64,000 nt of DNA from Hemileia vastatrix (GCA_030280995.1 JASXTE010000017.1:3136001-3200000); one strand, 5' to 3'; positions 22,216 to 35,800 are shown, counted from the first letter of the stretch. Numbers and translations are program-made. Notes: generated by a model not told the origin, from the sequence alone.

Positions 22216-25200
22216 GTAATTTGGTTGATAGTCACTTGGGTATGTTTTCTAATAAATCTTCTTCTGCAGGTAATATTATTGAACATGGTGAAAGAACAGT
22301 TAAACCTGTTAAAAGACAGCTTCCTGTAACTAGTAGCCCTATTGATGTAATTAGCAAATTGTCATTTGATGAACCTTTACATTTAACTTCTACATCTTTA
22401 ATTAATCCTTCTCTTGCAATTAAAAATGATTCTGTTCCCCCTGAAATCTATAACTTAATTGAAAAAACTTCTGAGGAAATTTTGAAAGATACCCTTGATT
22501 TTAATATTGTGAAAGACAAACATGTGAGAGATGTGTTAATCCATGAAAATGATAGATTAAATAATTTACACTTGCAATGTAGAGTGAGTTCTTCTGTACA
22601 AGATACAGCTTATTTAAAAATCAAAGAAACCTTGAATATTGTTCTTAGTCAACAAAAACAAATAAGAAGTGACCATAGAGCTATCTCAGATAGAAATATC
22701 AGTCTGCATAAGACATTGAGTGAATTGAAACCCCTTATTGAGGAAAATTATTCATTCAAAAATGAAATAAAATCTCTACAAAATGAGTTGAAGAAACTAA
22801 AAAATGACTTCCATGCACTAAGTACCAAACACTCAGTTTCTGAGGACAGAAATGTTCTATCTCTTGCAAAAGTGAATGACCAGATGTCTGAAATTCCAAG
22901 AATAAGAAACTATGTGTCTGACCTACAGGAAAAGTTCTCAACCTTAACCATCAATAATGAATTAAATGAGATTTCTGCCAGTAAGCTGCATAAAAATAAA
23001 GGGAAAAAACCTGAACAAAGTTCATCCTTTCTTCCTCATATTTCAACCATTAAACAAACTGACAATGAGTCTGTAAAATCTTTTGCTACTAGCAAAAAAT
23101 CTTGTGATGGTCATGCACCAGCTGTTTCTGTAAATAATGAAATTTCTGAACACCTGGCTAAACTTCAGGAATTATTACTAATGAATAATTCAAACCAAAA
23201 AATGGACCATCCCAGTAGTCAGAAAAATTGGCCTAAGTTAGACCAATACCCTACCTTTGATGGTGATTCTTCCTCTGATTGGCAACACTTTATCCAAAGA
23301 ATTGATAATTTAAAGAGATCTTATAAACTACCTGATGAGGAAATTGTTTCTAAGCTAATTTCTTTATTTTCCAATGTAGCCTTGATGTGGTATGAATCTG
23401 TCCTCTTAGATAACAATCATTATACATGGAATGATTGGAAATCCTTGATTGAGAATCAGTTTGGTGGTTCAAAATTCAGGTTAGCTCAGCAAAGACTGTA
23501 TGAGAATACTAGATATGTATCCTCCTCTGTTGAAAAGCCCATTGTTTTTCTGATGAAAATAACTAAAATCCTTAGAGCAATTGATCCAAAGATGGATTAT
23601 GATATTTGGAGAGATAAAATCTTGTATAAATTACCAAATTCTCTTAGGGATTTGATTGTTGCTAGAACTGAGCATGTAAGGGAAAATTCTTCTTTCATTA
23701 ATATCTGTAATGAAGTACTACTCAACCATAGATATGAACCAAAGAATTACCTTAGTAAATCTTATAATGATCAGAATAAACCTTCTATAAAGCTCCCAGA
23801 AAAATCTGGTAAACCCTCTGCCCCAGTTGCACCTAAAAAATATGCAACAAATACTTGTTATAAATGTAACAAACCGTGGCAGAAGGGTCATGTTTGTGAC
23901 AAGAAAATTCATCTTGTTGAACAAAATGAAGACACTGATGAACTTGAACTTGATGTCAATAATTCTTCCAGTGACTGTGAAAGTAATATCTCCTATGACA
24001 ATGAATCTGTTAAAGATGTTTTAATGTTGGAACATGATGTCCATTATTTAAATAATATATCTGAAGATTGTGTATTGAATTTATCTTCAGTAGAAAATGC
24101 TGAGATAATTAAAGATATTACTAACAATTCTATTCCTATATCCCCTTTAAAGGCACCTGTTATCATTAATGGTAAAAATGTTGATGTAGTTCTTGATTCT
24201 GGTGCTGGAGGAAGTGTAGTATCTGAAAAAGCTTTGGCTTCAGTGGATAAGGAATATTTGAGTAAATTATTGCCTATAACTTCTGAAAAATGGAGAGGGT
24301 ATGGTTCTACCTTATTTCCTATTGGCAAATACAAAACCTCTGTATTCTTCAAATATAATGGTGGTTTTGTCAGAGCTATTTGTGAATTTGTTGTCATGAA
24401 AAATGATAATTTGAGCAATTGGTTTATTATGGGAAATGATATTTTAACCATGTTTGGTGTGAAACTGGACCCAGCAAATAATTGCTTTACCTTAGGAATG
24501 AATGGGAAAAGAAAATTCAAAATTTCTTCTCCTAAACCTTCTGGGCATTTGTTGAAATCTTGTAACTCACTGACCCAATGTAAAGGTAGAACAACAACTG
24601 AAATGGATGATTTATTACATGAAATAAATACCGCTTCTTTTGGTGATCATTTGACTAATGAACAAAAGGATTCTATTGTTGCCTCTATTACCTCTTTCCC
24701 TATGGCTTTTGCTCATGGTTCTCATGTCTTGGGAATTGTTCAGGAAGAGATGAAAATTACCTTATCCTGTAATTTGAGTGATATTCCTCCTTCCCTTAAG
24801 AAAAAACCATATCCTGCTTCTCCATCAAAAAGAAAAGATATTGAAGATAATATTGAAACATTATTGAAAATGAATATCATTGAGAAAGTGGATGTCACCC
24901 CCAAATATTGTGTCATCTCCCCAGTCTTAATTTCTTATGAAAAAGATAAAGCTAGATTACGTGGAGATTACAGAGCTTTAAATACTTATACTGTTGATGA
25001 TATTTATCCTTTACCCAGAATTAATTCAATACATGCTACCTTGCAAGGTGCAAAATTTATTAGTTGTCTGGATGGTAATTAAGGGTATCATCAAGTTCCA
25101 GTTGAGAAAAATTCTCAAAATTTTTTGCTTATTGCTACTCATATTGGAATATATAAGTATGTTAGGATGCCATTTGGCCCTAAAAATGCTCCTTCAGTTT

Positions 25201-27701
25201 TCCAGAATGTCATGGATAACACTTTCCATCAAGAAATTATTGAAGGTTGGCTCATGGTTTATATTGATGATATTATTGTTTTTTCTAAAACTTTTGATGA
25301 ACATATGATTCATTTAAATAGAGTTTTCCAAAAAATGGATGAAATCAATATGACCTTATCTTTAAAAAAGTGTAAATTTGGTTTTCAATCTTTGAAAGTC
25401 CTTGGCCATGTTGTGTCAGGCTTACAAATTTGTGTAGACCATAATAAAGTTGCTGCCATTCAAAATGTGAAAGCACCAACTTCTGTAAGAGAAATCCAAA
25501 GTTTTTTAGGTATGTGTGGCTATTATAGACAATATATTAAAAATTATCAGGTCATAGCCTTGCCTCTTACAAAACTAACCAGAAAAGATGTTGCTTTTCT
25601 CTGGAATGATGACTGTCAAAAAGCTTTTAATACATTGAAAAATTGCTTAATGTCAGCCCCTATATTGGCTCTTCCAGATTTTAACAAGCCATTTGTACTT
25701 TATACAGATGCTAGCTTTATTGGTCTGGGTGCTGCCCTTCACCAAAAGCAAATTATTAATGATAAATCCTCAGAGGTTGTAATTTGTTATATTTCAAGAA
25801 CCTTAAGAAATAGTGAATTGAAATATGGTGCCACTCAATTGGAGTGCTTAGCAGTTGTTTGGGCTCTTGAGAAACTTCATTACTACTTGGATGACCAAAA
25901 ATTTGAGTTGGTAACTGACTGTAGTGCTGTGAAATCTCTCTTAAACCTCAAAACACCTAACAGACATATGTTCAGGTGGCAACTTGCTGTTCAGGAATAC
26001 AGAGGAAGGATGACTATTATCCACAGAGCTGGAAATGTTCACTCTAATGTTGATATGCTCTCCAGATTGCCTCTGCCAAATAATGACTCCAATCCTGCTT
26101 ATGTACCTGAGGATGACACTGTTCATATACATGGTATATTTATAGTTGATATGGAAGAAGAGTTATTACAGTTAATACTGGATTCATATGATAAAGATTC
26201 TGACTTAAATAAATTAGTTACTATTTTGAATGATCCTAAGAATGCTTCAATTCAAGCATTAATAAAAACTCTTCCTGCAAAATACCAAAATGCTTTAAAT
26301 AAAGGAAAGTTTTCTATTGAAGATGGTTATATTTATTATAGAAGGAAGCTTACCAATGTAATTGTTATTCCTCCTTCAATGAAAGAAACTATCCTCAAAC
26401 TTTGTCATGATGACATATTAGCTGGTCATTTTGATCTTGAAAAAACATTGATTAGAATCAAAAACACTGCATGGTGGGCTAATATGTCTGAAGACACAAA
26501 ATTATATGTTGAATCTTGTGATTCCTGCCAAAAATCTAAAAAGTTAACAGGCAAGAGAGCAGGGTTATTACAACATATTGAAGCACCTAGTGCTCCCTGG
26601 CAAATCATTAATATGGATTTTGTCACTGGTCTTCCTGTTGCAGGTAAAGACAGCTTTAACTCTTGTTGGGTAATAGTTGATAGATTCACAAAAATGTGCA
26701 AATTTATTCCAACCCACAAAGATGTATCCACCAAAGAATTAGCTTTCTTATGGTGGTCTTACATGTTTAATATTATTGGTTTTCCAAAAGCCATTATCTC
26801 TGATAGGGATCCAAAATTCACTTCTGAGTTTTGGACCTCTTTGATGGATATTTGTGGCTGTGAGTTAAAATTATCTACAGCTCACCATCCTCAGACTGAT
26901 GGTCTAGCTGAAAGAATGATTCAAACTCTGGAAGATATGATTAGAAGGTATTGTGCCTTTGGTTTAGAATATAAAGATAATGACAGATTTACTCATGATT
27001 GGGTCACTCTTTTGCCTGGTCTTGAATTTGCATATAATAGCACTGTTCATTCTGTCACTGAGAAAAAGCCGTTTGAGCTTTGGTTAGGTTATGTCCCAAA
27101 CACTCCTGCTCAGATTCTCAATAATAAATTACCTAAGTTGGAACTACACCCTGGTGTAAAATCTTTTATGCAAATGCAACAGCTATGCAGAAAACATGCT
27201 CAGAGTTGTATTGATAAAGCATTTGAATATGAAAAGAAAAGATGGGATAAATCCCATAAAGAATACACATTTAACAAGGGTGATGAAGTGTTGATCTCTA
27301 CTGTCCATTTCAATTTACAAGGTAACCACAAATTAAAAGATCCTTTTGTAGGACCATTTGTTGTTAAAAGAATGGTTGGTGATAATGCAGTAGAAGTTGT
27401 ATTGTATTCTCCATATGATAGGAAACATCCTGTCTTTCCCATTTCTTTGCTTAAACCTTATACTTCCAACAGTGACTTATTTCCAAAAAGAAGAGGAAGA
27501 CCTAAGAAGAACCCTCAGGAAGTCACAGAAACAGCAGAAATTGATAAAATTCTCAATGATAGAATTATCACTTCTGAAAGAGGTACTGAATATTTATTGA
27601 GATATAAGAACAAATCATCTGAACATGATGCATGGATACCTGGCAAAGAAATTTCAAATCTGCCTGCTCTGTTGAAAAAATACAAAAAGAAAAAATCTTA
27701 G
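22209..27701 (+). CDS. Element C ORF2: Gag-Pol polyprotein, one nonsense codon
   Basis: The start is ATG in ATGGTAA, overlapping the ORF1 stop; length is 1830 codons. Approximate residues: coiled coil 135-207; capsid-like region 339-510 (WPKLDQYPTFDGD onward); zinc knuckle 550-563 (CYKCNKPWQKGHVC, an unusually long C-x2-C-x7-H-x-C); protease active Asp 663 (VLDSGAGG); RT with YIDD at 1018-1021; RNase H with TDAS near 1167; integrase His/Cys domain from about 1395, catalytic Asp 1470, Asp 1532 and Glu 1568 (35 residues between the last two, the classic DD35E); chromodomain about 1776-1826, then a Lys-rich tail. The only break is TAA at 25080-25082 (codon 958) where relatives have Lys in LDGNKGYHQ. 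All catalytic residues are present. The whole upstream frame from 21534 is also open, so Gag-Pol could start there on unspliced RNA. Confidence 0.93.
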
Positions 27702-27723
27702 CATTTTTTTTATTGTTTTTTTT

Positions 27724-27735
27724 AGAGTGAGGGAG
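27724..27735 (+). promoter_or_regulatory. Polypurine tract of element C
   Basis: AGAGTGAGGGAG directly precedes the 3' LTR, after a T-rich run. Confidence 0.88.
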
Positions 27736-28876
27736 TGTCAGCCAGGCTATTCCAGGAGTCCAGTAAATGATATATAAATTATAAAACCTTAAAGAGTGGG
27801 TAAAACTTGTATTTAATGAATATAACTTAATATTTTATTACATAATGAAATTATATAAGAATTTTATTATATACAAATGTTACATTAAATTTATTGGTTA
27901 TATATATTTTTATATACAATTAAATTGAGCATAATATAATATATTCTACAAATAATGGCGCATTTTTATATATTTAATAATTATAAATTTATATTTAATT
28001 AATTAAAAAACATATATTATAATTACAAGTGTAAATTTGATTTATAATATATTTAAATTAATTACTTAAATTTATATATTAACTAATACCTCTCATATGA
28101 AACTAAACAATTATTAAGGACGCTTCTTTTGACCCTTAATTGTGTTAGAAAAAACAAATAAATTAATTTGAACTAAATTGAGATTAATTGATTGTTTTGT
28201 TGCGTCAAATTATTTTTTGTTTCACTTAAAATGTCCTCTAATCAGGATGTACCATCTGTTGGGGATTATATTTCTCATAGTTCCTATGTTTCCACTCTTG
28301 TTTAGTTATTTACTATTGTCACTTACTGATTTGGGGATTAATGGCGGGGAAATTGGATTCTTAATTGGGCTTTTAATTAATTGTTTCATGTTTTTCTCTA
28401 TATTGTTATGTTTCATTTACTCTTTTTGATATATTTGTTTTATTCCTTTCTAATCATTGTATTTACTGATATAGTAGCGCTTCAGAGGACCCATTGCCTA
28501 TAAAAGGGCCTTGGATAATCCCCTGTAGCCTTATCACTTATTATACACTCAACAATTTAAATACAATTTTTATATTACGTTTATATTCTTTTTATTAGTA
28601 ATAAAATTCTAATTAAAATTTTATATAACAATTTAAAGGTTGCTTTAAGTCTGATAGTAATTATTTTGGTTGCCGCGCAGAACTCTTACTTATATAATAT
28701 TGATATTAATAAAACCAAGTTGTTGTCACCTCCCAGCTCACTTATCGTTGTTTTTCTCTCAATAAATTAAATAATTTTATTAAATTTTATTTTTTTATTA
28801 CCCATACTCCTTTCCTCCTTCTCCTCCTCTCATTCCTTCTTCTATTTTTCTCCTTCTTCTAGACGACCGGCCGACA
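27736..28876 (+). repeat. 3' LTR of element C
   Basis: It is 1,141 bp long and near-identical to 19693-20833. Its last bases are followed by CCTAT and then by element D protease sequence. Confidence 0.96.
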
Positions 28877-28881
28877 CCTAT

Positions 28882-31023
28882 GGTGAAACAACTGTTTGCA
28901 GGATCTAGTTTAATGCCAAATTTTGTCAATAAATCATTGCCAATAATAAACCAATCACTACAATTATTATTATACATTACTACAAATTCACAAACTGCCC
29001 CAACATATCCATAATTATATTTAAAGGATACAGCAGTTTTGTATTTGCCAATTGGATTTAATACTGAACCAAAACCCCTCCAGTTCTTTTTCTGAACAGG
29101 TTCTAGTTTTTCCTGGTACTTACTATCAAGTTTCATTAATGTATTAATTGAAACTACACTACCTGCAGCCCCAGTTTCAAGAATGGAATTCATTTCTTTT
29201 CCACATATGATAACAGGTGCTCTGATAGGTGTTATTTTGTAAGCATCATGAGATACATCTGTAATTATTTCAGCTTCTTTTATGGAAGTTAAAGATGTGT
29301 CTGTATGAGGTATAGCATCATTCAGGAACATAATATCCTGTTCTAATACAAATATCTCACTTTCATCATCACTGTAAGATATGTTACTTTTACCATCCTC
29401 ACTGGATTCCACATTCTCATCTTCATGATTACTAGGTTCAGAATTCTGTGAGGTTTCAATAACATTTATTCTCTTCTTACATGTGTGACCCTTAACCCAA
29501 GGCTCATTACATTTGTAACAAGTGTTATTCTCTTGTCTTTTAGGGATGAGGGGAGCTGAAGGTTTTTTCTTCTCCACTTGCAATTTACTTGTAGTAGGTT
29601 TTACTACTTCTACACTTTGTTTGTAATTATTATACTTGGTTTCATATTTGTGCTTTAATAATATCTCATTGCATATATTAATGAATCCAGAGGTATCTCT
29701 GATGGTTTCAGTTCTAGCTACAATAATGTCTCTAACTGATATAGGCAACTTGTATATTATTTTTTCTTTCCACTCTTCATAATCCATTTTTGGATCCATA
29801 GCTTTCATGATTTTTATTAAATTCATTAAGAAAAAAATGGGTTTATCTCCAGCATTTGGATTATGTCTTGCTCTTTCATACAATCTTTGTTGAGTGATTC
29901 TAAATTTTGGGCCACCAAATTGCCTTTCAATTAGTGCCTTCCATTCATTCCAGGAGTAATTAATTCCCTCACTCAATACAGATTCAAACCATAATAAGGC
30001 CACATCTGTAAACAAAGATATTAACTTTGAAGTAATTTCTTCATCAGGTAATTTGTATGAAAATTTTAAGTTATCAATTCTTTGTATGAATTGTTGCCAA
30101 TCAGATTTTGAATCCCTGTCAAAAGAAGGGTACTGATCTAACTTAGGCCAGTTCTTTTGGTTAGTTTTTGCTTCCTTAACCTGAGGAATATTGAGTAATT
30201 CACTTACTTTAGAAAGATGATAATTTATTTCATCTTTTACAGATTTTAAATTCTCAGAGCCCATGACACTATGCTCATGTTCAATCATTGGTTTATCATC
30301 AGAGTGTTTCATGAAAACTGGTACTCTTTCTACATATGAGGTATTATCTTTTATTTTTTCAGTATTTTTCAAAATGTTAGCTACTTCAATTTCTACTCTT
30401 TTTAACCTATCTTTTATTACCGGTAAATGAGTTAAGGTATCATTTACATTTGAAAAAGACAATTTAACACATCCCTCAATGGTAGCCATAATATTCTGAG
30501 AATGTTCTAATTTATTTTCTAAATTTTTAATCTCAGAGTTTAATCTTTTGTTTTCATTGATTAATTCATTATTCGAATTCTCAGTTATTTTTAACCTATT
30601 GGCTGTTGTACTCAATGATTGTGTGAGGTTTAATAATACACTTTCTGTATTATTGTTGGACTCTCTAGAGAATTCTTCCAATTTTTCAATTCTTAATAAT
30701 AATTTACTAATTATTTTTGATTCCATTGGATTTTCTTTTAGAAAATATTCAATTTTGTCTTTTTCTAATTCAGAAGACTCATCATCAGGGTCAAGATTTA
30801 ATTCATTTTATTCCATTTTTATATTAATAGTTTTTTCCTGGTGGTCAATAAAACTATGTACATTGTCCTCATTGAAAGACAAGTCTAACATGTTATTTTC
30901 AAATGAATAATTTTTTAAATCCTTCTCAATTATATCCAATACCTCTCTATCAATTTCATTACCTATAAGTAATTCATTGTTAGGATTATATAATTGATCC
31001 TGAGAAGATGGATGACTTACCAC
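28882..31023 (-). pseudogene. Element D ORF2, Gag and protease part
   Basis: It starts at 31023 in GTGGTAAG, where other copies have ATGGTAAG, so the start codon is apparently mutated. A TAA near 30809 interrupts after 71 codons. From 30800 to element C the frame stays open: acidic segment, long coiled coil (about 30700-30350), capsid (WPKLDQYPSFDRDSKSDW near 30150), zinc knuckle CYKCNEPWVKGHTC (near 29520-29480) and protease. The protease motif reads ILETGAAG at 29176-29178, Glu in place of the catalytic Asp that A, C and E keep (VLDSG). The rest of pol lies at 16503-19692 beyond element C. Confidence 0.85.
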
Positions 31024-31554
31024 AGTCTTATTCCATTTCCCCTGCCTCTCCTTGGCTTTCCCCTATAAGGGTGACTGCTGGATCCCTGTTGAGGAGGGTT
31101 GTTGTAGTCTTGGGCATACCAATCCTACTTCCATTTGCTGACTGTTATCTTTTGGTCCTCTTCTGGGTCTGGAGGTGTTGCTGTGGTATTTGGTGCCACT
31201 GGTTGTTGATGAGACCTTATATCCACTAGAGCCTGGTTGACTTCTATAAAGCCCTGTGCTGCCCTTTTCTCCAGATTTTTGATCTGGTCTACCATATTTT
31301 TTACTCTTATTGTTAGTGTATTCAGTAGGGCTAAGAGGGAGTGAATTTGCTCTTGTAACGTGTTTTTGGACTTCTTTATAGACATTTGTTTTAAGAGATT
31401 TTCCTTTTCCTACATGGAAATTGGTGGGGTGTTGTTTATTATTCTTGGTGATTCTTGGCCCTCCATTTGGATGTCCAGTAACAGGTCTTTCAGCTCTAGC
31501 TCTTAAGTTATAAGGTTTTGTCTTATTACTTACAATGTCATTGTTGTCACACAT
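31017..31554 (-). pseudogene. Element D ORF1 remnant
   Basis: ATG at 31554 gives a very short first exon (MCDNNDI) followed by a GTAAGT donor at 31533, as in the other families. The exon-2 frame has a helical segment (LQEQIHSLLALLNTLTIRVK), Pro-rich sequence, SKWK, a SHPYRGK motif (compare PHPYQ) and LW before TAA at 31017-31019. Stops interrupt it after FPC near 31410 and after SKWK at about 31107 (relatives have WKWDY). The overlapping frame is open for 190 codons. The arrangement, more than the sequence, identifies it as ORF1. Confidence 0.55.
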
Positions 31555-32018
31555 GTTTACGTTGAATTTAAAGAATTGAAAGTTCAGATATGAAAACTTC
31601 AAAAAAGGAGTTTTATCAGTATTTATTAATAACACTGAAGACAATTTTATTGCTTACTTATTGGTATTAAGTGAATTTATAAGTGCCAAAATTCAAATAT
31701 GCTTTTATGTGGTCACTTGATATAACTGGTCTACAATATGTAGCCGTGTTTTTATATTTAAAAGAAAACAACTGTCAGTAAGATTCTTTCTAAATATTTA
31801 ATGAATGTTACAAACCAATAAAAAGAAAAGAGTAAGAGTCCTGTTAAAAGAAAAAAATTAATCAGTTTAATTGTTTTATTATCTGCAAAGATCACATATT
31901 TAATTGGTCTATTGACAGACTCCCACTAATAACAATTTTATGTTAAATTAGTGGTAAAAATTGTTGATTGAATATCACAATTTTATTATATAACAGGGCT
32001 TCTTTTTCTGAAATCACT
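31555..32018 (-). other. Element D leader, part next to ORF1
   Basis: AT-rich, no ORF. It continues beyond element E at 51207-51325. No tRNA-like segment or leader minisatellite was seen, unlike in the other families. Confidence 0.65.
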
Positions 32019-32023
32019 ATATA

Positions 32024-32816
32024 TGTCAAGGGGTCCTTTTGGGTCTAGACGTGTATTCGAGGTTTTCACGGGATATTTAAAGGTTTTAAAGGTCTCTCAA
32101 CAAAAGGTATGTATTTCTAAAATCAATTTGATTAATTTACTCAAATATAAGAGGTAGATTTAAGATATCAATATAGATTATAGATTAGAATTATGTTGTT
32201 GTAAATAATAAAGTTATAAAATATAAAAATAATTTTAGTGTTGTAATTGTAATAATAAAGTAAGTGATAAAAGAACGATCTAAAAAGCACAAAGTAAGAG
32301 GCCTTTTATAGGCAAAACATGATGGAATAAAATATACGGAATTTACACCATATATTGTAAGCATGTGAGAAAAAGAATGACTGAAAGGAGTACATATATG
32401 ACATAAGAATTAAATAAACTGGTACGTCAAAAAGGACATCAAATTTATTAGCAATAAAGTTTGAGTTCCTTGGACTGTCACAATTAATTACTTAATAATT
32501 AATTAATTATATCACTTTCACAGGATTCCAGATCTCTCACTGAGGTAATATATCTGTTTTTTAAAGTTTTTTTATTATAATTTTATTATTAAGTACCATT
32601 CCCATTGACTTATACCATTTAGCACGGTGTTAGGTGGTAAAATTGTAAGGGACATTTTATTAATACTAATTAATTATACTACTTTTTGTACTTAACTAGT
32701 TAATTGTAAGTAATACTTAAGTAGATAATTAATTATTAGTAAGAAGAAGGGGTGTGGCTTCAACTCAGTAAAATAATTAATTATTTTACTGGTTGAGTCT
32801 AGTAGCCTGTCTGACA
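32024..32816 (-). repeat. 3' LTR of element E
   Basis: It runs TGTCAAGGGGTCC...GCCTGTCTGACA on the plus strand. It contains TTTTATAGGC (TATA region, near 32305) and the 26-bp palindrome at 32766-32791. It differs from its partner at scattered positions. Confidence 0.93.
32766..32791. repeat. 26-bp perfect palindrome near the LTR-E end
   Basis: CAGTAAAATAATT is followed immediately by its exact reverse complement. It lies 25 bp from the LTR terminus. The flanks CAAC and GTTG extend the dyad with one unpaired base. The partner LTR and the B LTRs carry diverged versions. Confidence 0.85.
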
Positions 32817-32828
32817 CTCCCTCACTCT
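32817..32828 (-). promoter_or_regulatory. Polypurine tract of element E
   Basis: AGAGTGAGGGAG on the minus strand abuts the 3' LTR, identical to A and C. Confidence 0.85.
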
Positions 32829-32849
32829 AAAAAAACAATAAAAAAAATG

Positions 32850-35800
32850 CTATGATTTTTTTTAATACTTTTTTAGTAGAGTAGGAAGATTAGATATCTA
32901 CTTCCCAGGTATCCAAGAATCATATTCAGATGATTTATTCTTGAATCTCAATAAGTATTCTGTACCTTTTTCAGCAGTGACTATTCTGTCATTTAGAATT
33001 TTTTCAATTTCTGCTGTTTCAGTGATTTCATTTGGGGTTTTCTTTGGTCTTCCCCTCCTTTTTGGAAATAAATCACTATTGGATGTGTAAGGTTTCAGAA
33101 GAGATATTGGAAAAACAGGATCTTTTCTGTCATATGGAGAATACAAAATAACCTCAACTGCATTATCTCCAATCATTCTTCTGACAACAAAGGGACCAAC
33201 AAATGGGTCTTTTAATTTTTTATATCTTGTAAATTGAAGTGTACTGTAGAAATTAGTAATTCATCACCCTTCTTAAAATTTTATTCTTTATGGGATTTGT
33301 CCTACCTCTTCTTCTCATATTCAAAAGATTTTTCAATATATTTTTGAGCATGAATTCTGCAAATTTGTTGCATTTGAAGAAAATATTTTACACCAGGATG
33401 TAAATGAAATTTAGGTATTCTATTGTTGATAATTTAGGCAGGAGTATTTGGAAAATATCCAAGCCAGAGCTCAAAAGGCTTTCTTTGAGTAACAGAATGA
33501 ACAGTGCTATTATAGGCAAACTCCAACCCAGGAAGTAAGGTAACCCAATCATGAGTGAATCTGTCATTATCTTTATACTCAAGGCCAAAGGCACAATACC
33601 TTCTAATAATGTCCTCTAAAGTCTGAATCATTCTTTCAGCTAAACCATCAGTCTGTGGAAGGTGGGCAGTAGAAAGTTTCAGATCACAACCACAAACATC
33701 CATCAGAGACATCCAAAATTCAGAAGTAAATTTAGGATCTCTGTCAGAGATTATGGCTTTAGGAAAACCAGCAGTATTAAACATATGAGACCACCATAAG
33801 AAAGCTAATTCTTTAGTGGAAATATCCTTGTGAGTAGGGATAAATTTACACATTTTTGAGAATCTGTCCACAATACCCCAACAAGAGTTATAACTGTCTT
33901 TACCAGCAATAGGTAATCCTGTTACAAAATCCATGTTTATTATCTGCCATGGTGCATCAGGAGGTTCAATATGTTGCATTAATCCTGCTCTTTTACCAGT
34001 TAATCTTTTTGATTTTTTGCAAGAATCACAAGACTCAACATATAATTTTGTGTCTTCAGACATATTAACCCACCAAGCAGTGTTCTTAATTCTGATCATT
34101 GTTTTTTCAAGATCAAAATGTCCAGCTAATATGTCATCATGACAAATTTTCAAGATGCTTTCTCTCATAGAAGGAGGAATAACAATAAAATTACTCAACT
34201 TTCTCCTATAATAAAGATATCCTTCATCAATTGAAAATTTACCTTTTTCCAAAGCCTTCTGGTACTTTGGTGGAAGGGTTTTAATTATTGCTTGTATTGA
34301 AGCATTCTTTGGATAATTTAATATGGTACATAACTTTTTCAAGTCAGTGTCCTTATCATATGAATCCAGAATAAGCTGTAATATCTCTTCCTCCATATCA
34401 ACCACATATATCCCATGTATATGAATAATTTCATCCTCAGGATCATAAGCAGGATTAGAGTCATTATTTGGTAATGGTAACCTAGATTACATATTCACAT
34501 TTGAGTGAACAATTCCAGCCCTATGAATAATTTTCATTCTCCCTCTGTATTCTTGAACAGCCAACTGCCATCTGAACATATGTCTGTTAGGTGTTTTCAA
34601 GTTTAAAAGGGATTTAACTGCACTGCAGTCAGTGACAAGTTTAAATTTCAGGTCATCTAGGTAATAATGAAGCTTTTCTAGAGCTCACACTACAGCTAAA
34701 CACTCTAATTGAGTAGCACCATATTTCAATTCACTATTTCTCAAGGTTCTTGAAATATAACAAATTAATACTTCTGATACTTTATCATTTATCACTTGTT
34801 TTTGATGGAGGGCAGCACCAAGACCAATGAAGCTGGCATCAGTGTACAAAACAAATGGTTGATTAAAGTCAGGTAGAGCAAGAATTGGTGCTGACATCAA
34901 ACAGTGTTTCATAGTGTCAAAGGCTCTTTGTCTTTCAATATTCCAGACAAAAGCAACATCCTTTCTAGTTAATTGGGTAAGGGGTAAAGCTATGACTTGC
35001 TAATCTTTAATATACTGTCTATAGTATCCACACATTCCCAATAAATATTGGAGCTCTCTCACTGTAGTAGGAGCCTTCACCTGTTGTATGGCTGCCACTT
35101 TGTTCTGGTCAACACATATCTGTAAGCCTGAAACAACATGACCAAGAACATTTAAAGAATTGAACCCAAATTTACATTTCTTCAAAGCAAGTGTCATATT
35201 TATTTCATCCATTTTCTGGAATACTTTACACAGGTGGCTAAGATGGTCCTCAAATGTTTTTGAGAATATAATGATATCATCAATATATACCATCAGCCAT
35301 CCTTCAATTATCTCTTGATGGAATGTGTTATCCATGACTTTTTGAAAAACTGAAGAGGCATTTTTAGGGCCAAATGGCATCCTAATATACTTATAAATAC
35401 CCATATGAGTGGCAATCATCAGAAAGTTCTGAGAATTTTTCTCTACAGGTACCTGGTGATATCCTTTGTTACCATCCAAACAGCTGATATATTTAGCACC
35501 CTTTAAAGTAGCATGTATAGAGCTAATTCTAGGTAAAGGGTAGATATCATCAACAGTATAAGTATTTAGTGCTTTATAATCACCACATAACCTGGCTTTA
35601 TCTTTCTCATAAGAAATTAGGACAGGTGAGATAACACAATGTTTAGGTGTTTCAACTACCTTTTCAATAATATTCATTTTTAAAAGGGTAGAGATATTGT
35701 TTTCAATATCTTTTCTCTTTGTGGGAGAAGCAGGATAAGGCTTCTTCTTTAAACTAGTTGGTATATCAGTTAATGGGAAAGATAATGAGGGTTTCATTTA

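Larger units (their letters stand above)
19688..28881 (+). mobile_element. Element C: young, nearly intact Ty3/gypsy chromovirus
   Basis: The LTRs (19693-20833 and 27736-28876, 1,141 bp each) differ at only three positions that I could see. They are bracketed by CCTAT duplications (19688-19692, 28877-28881) inside element D. The order is 5' LTR, primer region, leader, ORF1, Gag-Pol, polypurine tract, 3' LTR. Only one nonsense codon interrupts Gag-Pol. This is the best reference copy in the window for reading the others. Confidence 0.96.

Noticed and set aside
22212..22269. Second intron starting at the GTAAG of ATGGTAAG and ending at CTGCAG
   Set aside because: Splice signals look good, but removal yields TGG-TAA again for ORF1 and puts ORF2 out of frame; the intervening codons (VSNLVDSH or VSPSIESQ) are conserved as ORF2 start.
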